52,506 bases of DNA, taken from NCBI GenBank assembly GCA_900538465.1, contig UPXV01000018.1, positions 1 through 52,506 of the forward strand, given 5' to 3'. Positions within the stretch are counted from its first letter, which is position 1. Each line of letters starts with the position of its first letter. Both the position numbers and the translations under genes were made by a program. The notes below the pieces were generated by a model. That model did not search any database. It saw only the letters and a list, made by a program, of their open reading frames with translations, and was not told the origin of the DNA. Positions 49,118 through 52,506 of the stretch are shown piece after piece. Source of the DNA: an uncultured Erysipelotrichaceae bacterium. GTDB taxonomy: Bacteria; Bacillota_I; Bacilli_A; Erysipelotrichales; Coprobacillaceae.

Positions 49118-49958
49118 TTCGTAAGATTTCGGTAATTCTGACAAAATTATATTTATTTTTAAAATATTCATAACCTTTTTTCAAAATTTCTTCATCTTTT
49201 GTCAATCCAAAAACACATGATCCACTTCCTGACATAAGTGTTCCATCAAAGCCTAACATCTTCATTTCCATTTTGATTTTTTCAATATCTTCTACCATTT
49301 CCATTGAAGGAGCTTCTAATGTATTTGCTAAATTATCAACAACACCTTGATAATCATTATTCTCAATAGCTTCTTTCATAGATTTAATATCTGGATGTTC
49401 TGCTGTTTTTAAATCAAGCATTCCAAAAGATTTTTTTGTTGATACACCTTTTTTGGGTTTCACAAGTAAAAGTTGGCAAGTAAACTGACTGTCAATAAAA
49501 TCTAATTTTTCACCAATCCCTCTAACCATCGCCATTTGTTCATAAATACAAAATGGAATATCAGCTCCTACTTCTTTACCAATTTCTGCTAACGTTTCTA
49601 AAGATAAGTTTAATCTAAACATTTGATTCATAGCTTTTAAAACAGCGGCTCCATCAGCACTCCCACCAGCTAAACCTGCTTGCGTTGGAATATGTTTAAA
49701 AATATGAATCTTCACTCCAAAAGGAATTTTGTATCTATCAATTAAAATCTGAGCAACTTGATACATAATATTGCGTTCATCTGTAGGCATACGATAATTA
49801 TTTGATGTAATTTCAATACCACTTTCTACACGATCAATATAAATCAAATCATGTAATGTGATTGGAGCCATAATCATATCTAATTCATGATATCCATCTT
49901 CTCTTTTTCTAACAACATCTAGTGCTAAATTCACTTTTGCATATGCTCTTATTTTCAT
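49098..49958 (-). CDS. ispE: 4-diphosphocytidyl-2-C-methyl-D-erythritol kinase
   Basis: The 286-residue GHMP kinase phosphorylates an intermediate of the MEP isoprenoid pathway. IRAYAKVNLALDVV at the N terminus, PTQAGLAGGSADGAAVL (the ATP-binding loop) and GTLMSGSGSCVFG near the C terminus are diagnostic. An ATG 3 codons earlier overlaps the yabG stop, but AAAGG is better spaced for the ATG at 49958. The position downstream of yabG and rsmA matches Bacillus. Confidence 0.95.
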   Translation of the reverse strand: MKIRAYAKVNLALDVVRKREDGYHELDMIMAPITLHDLIYIDRVESGIEITSNNYRMPTDERNIMYQVAQILIDRYKIPFGVKIHIFKHIPTQAGLAGGSADGAAVLKAMNQMFRLNLSLETLAEIGKEVGADIPFCIYEQMAMVRGIGEKLDFIDSQFTCQLLLVKPKKGVSTKKSFGMLDLKTAEHPDIKSMKEAIENNDYQGVVDNLANTLEAPSMEMVEDIEKIKMEMKMLGFDGTLMSGSGSCVFGLTKDEEILKKGYEYFKNKYNFVRITEILRKEEEKY

Positions 49959-49963
49959 CTCAC

Positions 49964-50710
49964 TCATCCTTTCGTTGGGTATATTTTTCTTGCTACTCCT
50001 TTGGTATCAATCCCACCAATTCCACTTTGTTTATGTGATGTATGGTTAATAATCTCTTCAATATCACAATAATTTCTAACACTCTCATTCGCAACAAGAC
50101 TTGCTACATATACTGGATCTAAGGCATGAATATTAATTCTTTTAGGACTAGAAGCAAAGTTTGCTCCACTTGCCAATAACATTTCATAATAAGATTGACA
50201 TGCCCCCGCAATAATAATTAAAGCATCTTTATCCGTTTGATATGTTCTTGCATTTTTAATAGTCTCAACAAAATCTTGAGAATGTTGATAATTATTTAAT
50301 TCACTTTTGTCACGTTCTTTTCTTAATGCATCATGTCCAGTAATCACTAATATTTGTGGTTTGTGTTTTTCTAGTAATTCTACAACATAATCTTTCATTT
50401 CACTTTCGTGCATATAATAACAATCAGCTCTTATTTTAAGTTCTTGATATTTCTTTTCGCACATATTTAAATATTTTTCATCACCATCTAGATGGAGAAC
50501 TTTCCCTCTAATCATGGGTTGTCTCACAATTTCAAAGTCATCTTGCTTGCCTAGTTGAACTTCACTTAATTCTAAGTCATCAAGTTCACTATCTGCGATC
50601 AATCGTAATTCAACTCCTCTTAAATAATAGATATTATTTTGAATATCAAAAATTTCAAATAAAATATCTCGATTATATTTCTTTCTAACAACATAGTCAC
50701 CTATTTTCAT
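49964..50710 (-). CDS. yabG: sporulation-specific protease YabG
   Basis: The 248-residue protein matches YabG, a cysteine-type protease that processes spore coat proteins. It starts KIGDYVVRKKYNRDILFEI, has PQILVITGHDALRK and IIAGACQSYYEMLLASGANFASSP, and ends with GIGGIDTKGVARKIYP. GGTGAG precedes the ATG at 50710; the longer frame upstream enters rsmA and is ignored. Its place between rsmA and ispE equals that in Bacillus subtilis. It is the best evidence in the window that the organism can form spores. Confidence 0.93.
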   Translation of the reverse strand: MKIGDYVVRKKYNRDILFEIFDIQNNIYYLRGVELRLIADSELDDLELSEVQLGKQDDFEIVRQPMIRGKVLHLDGDEKYLNMCEKKYQELKIRADCYYMHESEMKDYVVELLEKHKPQILVITGHDALRKERDKSELNNYQHSQDFVETIKNARTYQTDKDALIIIAGACQSYYEMLLASGANFASSPKRINIHALDPVYVASLVANESVRNYCDIEEIINHTSHKQSGIGGIDTKGVARKIYPTKG

Positions 50711-50735
50711 AATCTCACCATAATAATATATGGTT

Positions 50736-51551
50736 TTATAGATATTTGGTGAGTAATTGATAATCTTCAATCGTTAATTCTTCAGGTCTTTTTTGATTTT
50801 CAATATGACATTTTTGTAAAATATCACTTGTTTCTTCATTCCATAAAATTTTTAAATTGTTGTAAATTGTTTTTCTTTTTTGGGTAAAAGCTGTTTTTAA
50901 TAATTGAGTTAAAAGAGGATTGTATGCTTTGTTGATTTCAATGCAAATAATCGCACTATCTACTCTTGGAGCTGGAGAAAAAACATTTTTAGAGACATTC
51001 ATATCTAAAGATATTGTTCCAACACTTTCAATCATTAAAGTTAATGGACTTTTGTAATGAATATCTGTTAACTTTAAAGCGACTTCTTTTTGAACCATCG
51101 CATGAATACTATCTATTTTTGCTCCACTGACAATAATATGTTCTAAAATATTTGATGTAATATAATAAGGGAGATTTGCAACTATACATACTTTTTGATA
51201 TTGTTGATGAAGCTCATCAACAACCTGTTTTAAATCCACAGTTAAAAAATCTTGAAAAATAATTTCAACATTATTAAATTCACCTAATGATTCATTTAAC
51301 ACATCTTTTAATCTTTCATCAATTTCAAAACATAAAACATGTCCTGCTTGATATGATAATTGTTCACTTAACGCTCCAATTCCTGGTCCTATTTCAATAA
51401 CGCATGTTTGTTTATCAATAGGCGTTGTTTCTACAATTTTTTTTATTGTATTCAAATCGATTAAAAAGTTTTGTCCAAACTTTTTAGAAGCTTGTAAGTG
51501 ATACTTATCTAATAAATACATTGTATTTGATTTTTTTGCTATATCTTTCAT
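50736..51551 (-). CDS. rsmA: 16S rRNA (adenine-1518/1519-N6)-dimethyltransferase
   Basis: The 271-residue enzyme (KsgA) dimethylates two adjacent adenines at the 3' end of 16S rRNA. KKFGQNFLIDLNTIKKIV, the AdoMet loop VIEIGPGIGALSEQL, the catalytic ANLPYYITSNIL and FSPAPRVDSAI are family hallmarks. GGTGATGAA precedes the ATG at 51551; a 12-codon extension upstream lacks a ribosome site. The rnmV gene, usually just before it, is absent here. Confidence 0.96.
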   Translation of the reverse strand: MKDIAKKSNTMYLLDKYHLQASKKFGQNFLIDLNTIKKIVETTPIDKQTCVIEIGPGIGALSEQLSYQAGHVLCFEIDERLKDVLNESLGEFNNVEIIFQDFLTVDLKQVVDELHQQYQKVCIVANLPYYITSNILEHIIVSGAKIDSIHAMVQKEVALKLTDIHYKSPLTLMIESVGTISLDMNVSKNVFSPAPRVDSAIICIEINKAYNPLLTQLLKTAFTQKRKTIYNNLKILWNEETSDILQKCHIENQKRPEELTIEDYQLLTKYL

Positions 51552-51694
51552 TTCATCACCGTTTTTATTATAACATAAAGATTTCAAAAAAGTGATATTT
51601 TCCTAATTCTTCAATAAATTGCTTTTGGTATTTCTATCTTCATGATTGAAATTCATAGAAAATCATTTATAATTGAATCAAAGAGGTGTTTGAG

Positions 51695-52207
51695 ATGGAT
51701 CGAAAAGAAATCATTATTGAAGAGATTAAAAAAAGTGATAAACCTGTTTCAGCTAGTAAACTTGCAAAAATATGTGGTGTAAGTCGACAAATTATAGTTG
51801 GTGATGTTGCTTTATTAAGAGCTAGTGGTCAAAATATTATTGCGACTCCTCGTGGCTATGTTTTGGATGATCAAGTTAATGAACAAACTTATACGATTGC
51901 TGTGAAACATTACCAAGATACACTTGCTGATGAATTATATACGATTGTTGATTTAGGTGGTCAAGTTCTTGATGTCATAGTGGAACATCCTATTTATGGA
52001 CAATTGACTGGAAAACTTCATATTTCTTCACGCTATGATGTTGAACAATTTATGAAAAAAATTGATTCTGGAATCGCCAAACCTCTTAGTCAATTAACTG
52101 ATGGATTACATCTTCATACGATTCAATGTTCTAATGATGAAGTTTATCAACGCATTATCAAAGCACTTGATAAAAAAGGATACTTATTTACAAAAGAAAA
52201 CAGTTAA
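51695..52207 (+). CDS. niaR: NiaR-type niacin-responsive repressor (HTH plus 3H domain)
   Basis: The 170-residue protein has an HTH_11 domain (IIIEEIKKSDKPVSASKLAK, CGVSRQIIVGDVALLRASG) and a C-terminal 3H domain with its three conserved histidine sites (VKHYQDTL, VEHPIYGQLTGKLHISS, LTDGLHLHTI). These bind a metal and nicotinic acid in NiaR (YrxA). It normally represses NAD synthesis or niacin transport genes; none is in the window, so its targets lie elsewhere. AAAGAGGTG precedes the ATG at 51695. It is divergent from rsmA. Confidence 0.88.
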   Translation: MDRKEIIIEEIKKSDKPVSASKLAKICGVSRQIIVGDVALLRASGQNIIATPRGYVLDDQVNEQTYTIAVKHYQDTLADELYTIVDLGGQVLDVIVEHPIYGQLTGKLHISSRYDVEQFMKKIDSGIAKPLSQLTDGLHLHTIQCSNDEVYQRIIKALDKKGYLFTKENS

Positions 52208-52235
52208 CCCACAGGGCACTACCTGTGGGTTTTTT
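52206..52235 (+). terminator. terminator of niaR
   Basis: AACCCACAGG (52206-52215) pairs with CCTGTGGGTT (52222-52231), followed by T. It begins inside the stop codon and also faces the convergent Rpn tail. Confidence 0.85.
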
Positions 52236-52237
52236 CA

Positions 52238-52506
52238 TCAAATTAATAATTCTAAATATGTTTCTTGTTCCTGTTTTGAGATGTGTAATTTCCTCATGGC
52301 ATCTACAAAGGAAATATCCTCTTCTTCAGAAAGATTTCTAATCATCTTTGTAATTCCAATTTGTTCACCTTTTGCCATACCAATTCGTTTTCCTTTTTTA
52401 ATACCAATTTGCTTCCCTTTTTTGATTCCGATTTGTTTTCCTTTTTCAATGCCAATTTGTTTTCCTTTTTCAATTCCTTCTTGAACTCCATTATTCTTGA
52501 TGGATT
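52238..52506 (-). CDS. C-terminal tail of an Rpn-family nuclease (5' end outside window)
   Basis: The frame is open to the right edge of the window and ends with TGA at 52238. It holds five 8-residue repeats (GIEKGKQI and variants) and then IRNLSEEEDISFVDAMRK and LHISKQEQETYLELL. The end closely resembles the tails at 3-230 and 355-543 (ISFVEAMMKLHI), so all three belong to one family. Rpn/PD-(D/E)XK transposase-like nucleases characteristically end in such variable KG-rich repeats. The nuclease domain lies beyond the window. Confidence 0.75.
   Translation of the reverse strand, partial: SIKNNGVQEGIEKGKQIGIEKGKQIGIKKGKQIGIKKGKRIGMAKGEQIGITKMIRNLSEEEDISFVDAMRKLHISKQEQETYLELLI
52358..52477. 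repeat. five 24-bp tandem coding repeats
   Basis: Five consecutive 24-bp units encode GI(E/K)KGK(Q/R)I-type octapeptides, with the fifth diverged (GMAKGEQI). They lie in frame, so unit gain or loss changes protein length without a frameshift. Confidence 0.8.

Noticed and set aside
52358..52477. CRISPR-like repeat array
   Set aside because: The 24-bp units are contiguous without spacers and in frame with a protein tail.

Overview
The window is AT-rich bacterial DNA from a low-GC Firmicute. It has strong AGGAGG-type ribosome binding sites, TTGACA/TATAAT promoters and compact gene-dense operons. The gene set (cellobiose-type PTS, queuosine salvage, [FeFe] hydrogenase, yabG, NiaR, Rpn-type tails) fits an anaerobic, spore-forming gut member of the Erysipelotrichia/Coprobacillus group. 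The genus is inferred from gene style and was not tested. TGA is an ordinary stop codon here.

Left part (1-9.3 kb, accessory). Two tandem tails of an Rpn-family nuclease are followed by a serine recombinase with a 28-bp dyad just downstream. A complete beta-glucoside PTS operon (IIB-IIC-IIA-GH1 6-phospho-glycosidase) follows, divergent from a PRD/EIIA regulator that is cut short by an in-frame TGA at a probable tryptophan codon. A PHP phosphatase and a DUF2971 gene complete the block.

Transport and metals (9.3-15.5 kb). A MarR-controlled heterodimeric ABC exporter has operators overlapping its promoter. It is divergent from two overlapping CobW-type GTPases, one with a long His-rich stretch and one apparently fused to a DUF1980-like domain.

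Sulfated-sugar locus (15.6-21.9 kb). PTS IIC, a leaderless Cys-type sulfatase, an RpiR regulator, an anaerobic sulfatase-maturating radical SAM enzyme and a GH13 glucosidase form one minus-strand operon. This suggests PTS uptake of a sulfated sugar followed by cytoplasmic desulfation.

Regulatory hot spot (22-24.7 kb). An MFS exporter sits behind a 35-codon leader ORF and a terminator/antiterminator, which looks like drug-inducible attenuation. Next to it are an XRE-membrane protein and a compact type I toxin-antitoxin locus (30-residue membrane peptide, convergent antisense RNA, shared terminator).

Middle (24.6-39.1 kb). tgt-queA-queH; an [FeFe] hydrogenase whose promoter lies in a dead gene; an HscC-type Hsp70 with a membrane J-protein; a small ribbon-helix-helix gene; an AlaR/AlaT-like pair; a lactonase; an ABC-2 exporter with its MerR regulator and a MerR-type 19-bp-spacer promoter; and deoC.

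Right part (39.3-52.2 kb, conserved oriC-proximal backbone). ParB/Noc family, rsmG, mnmG, a YabE-like 3D protein, tatD, bactofilin with a 30-codon gene before it, prs, glmU, ispE, yabG, rsmA and niaR. The order matches the region to the right of oriC in Bacillus, although veg, sspF and parA are not next to them. The window ends in another Rpn-type tail made of 24-bp repeats. No rRNA, tRNA or CRISPR array was seen.
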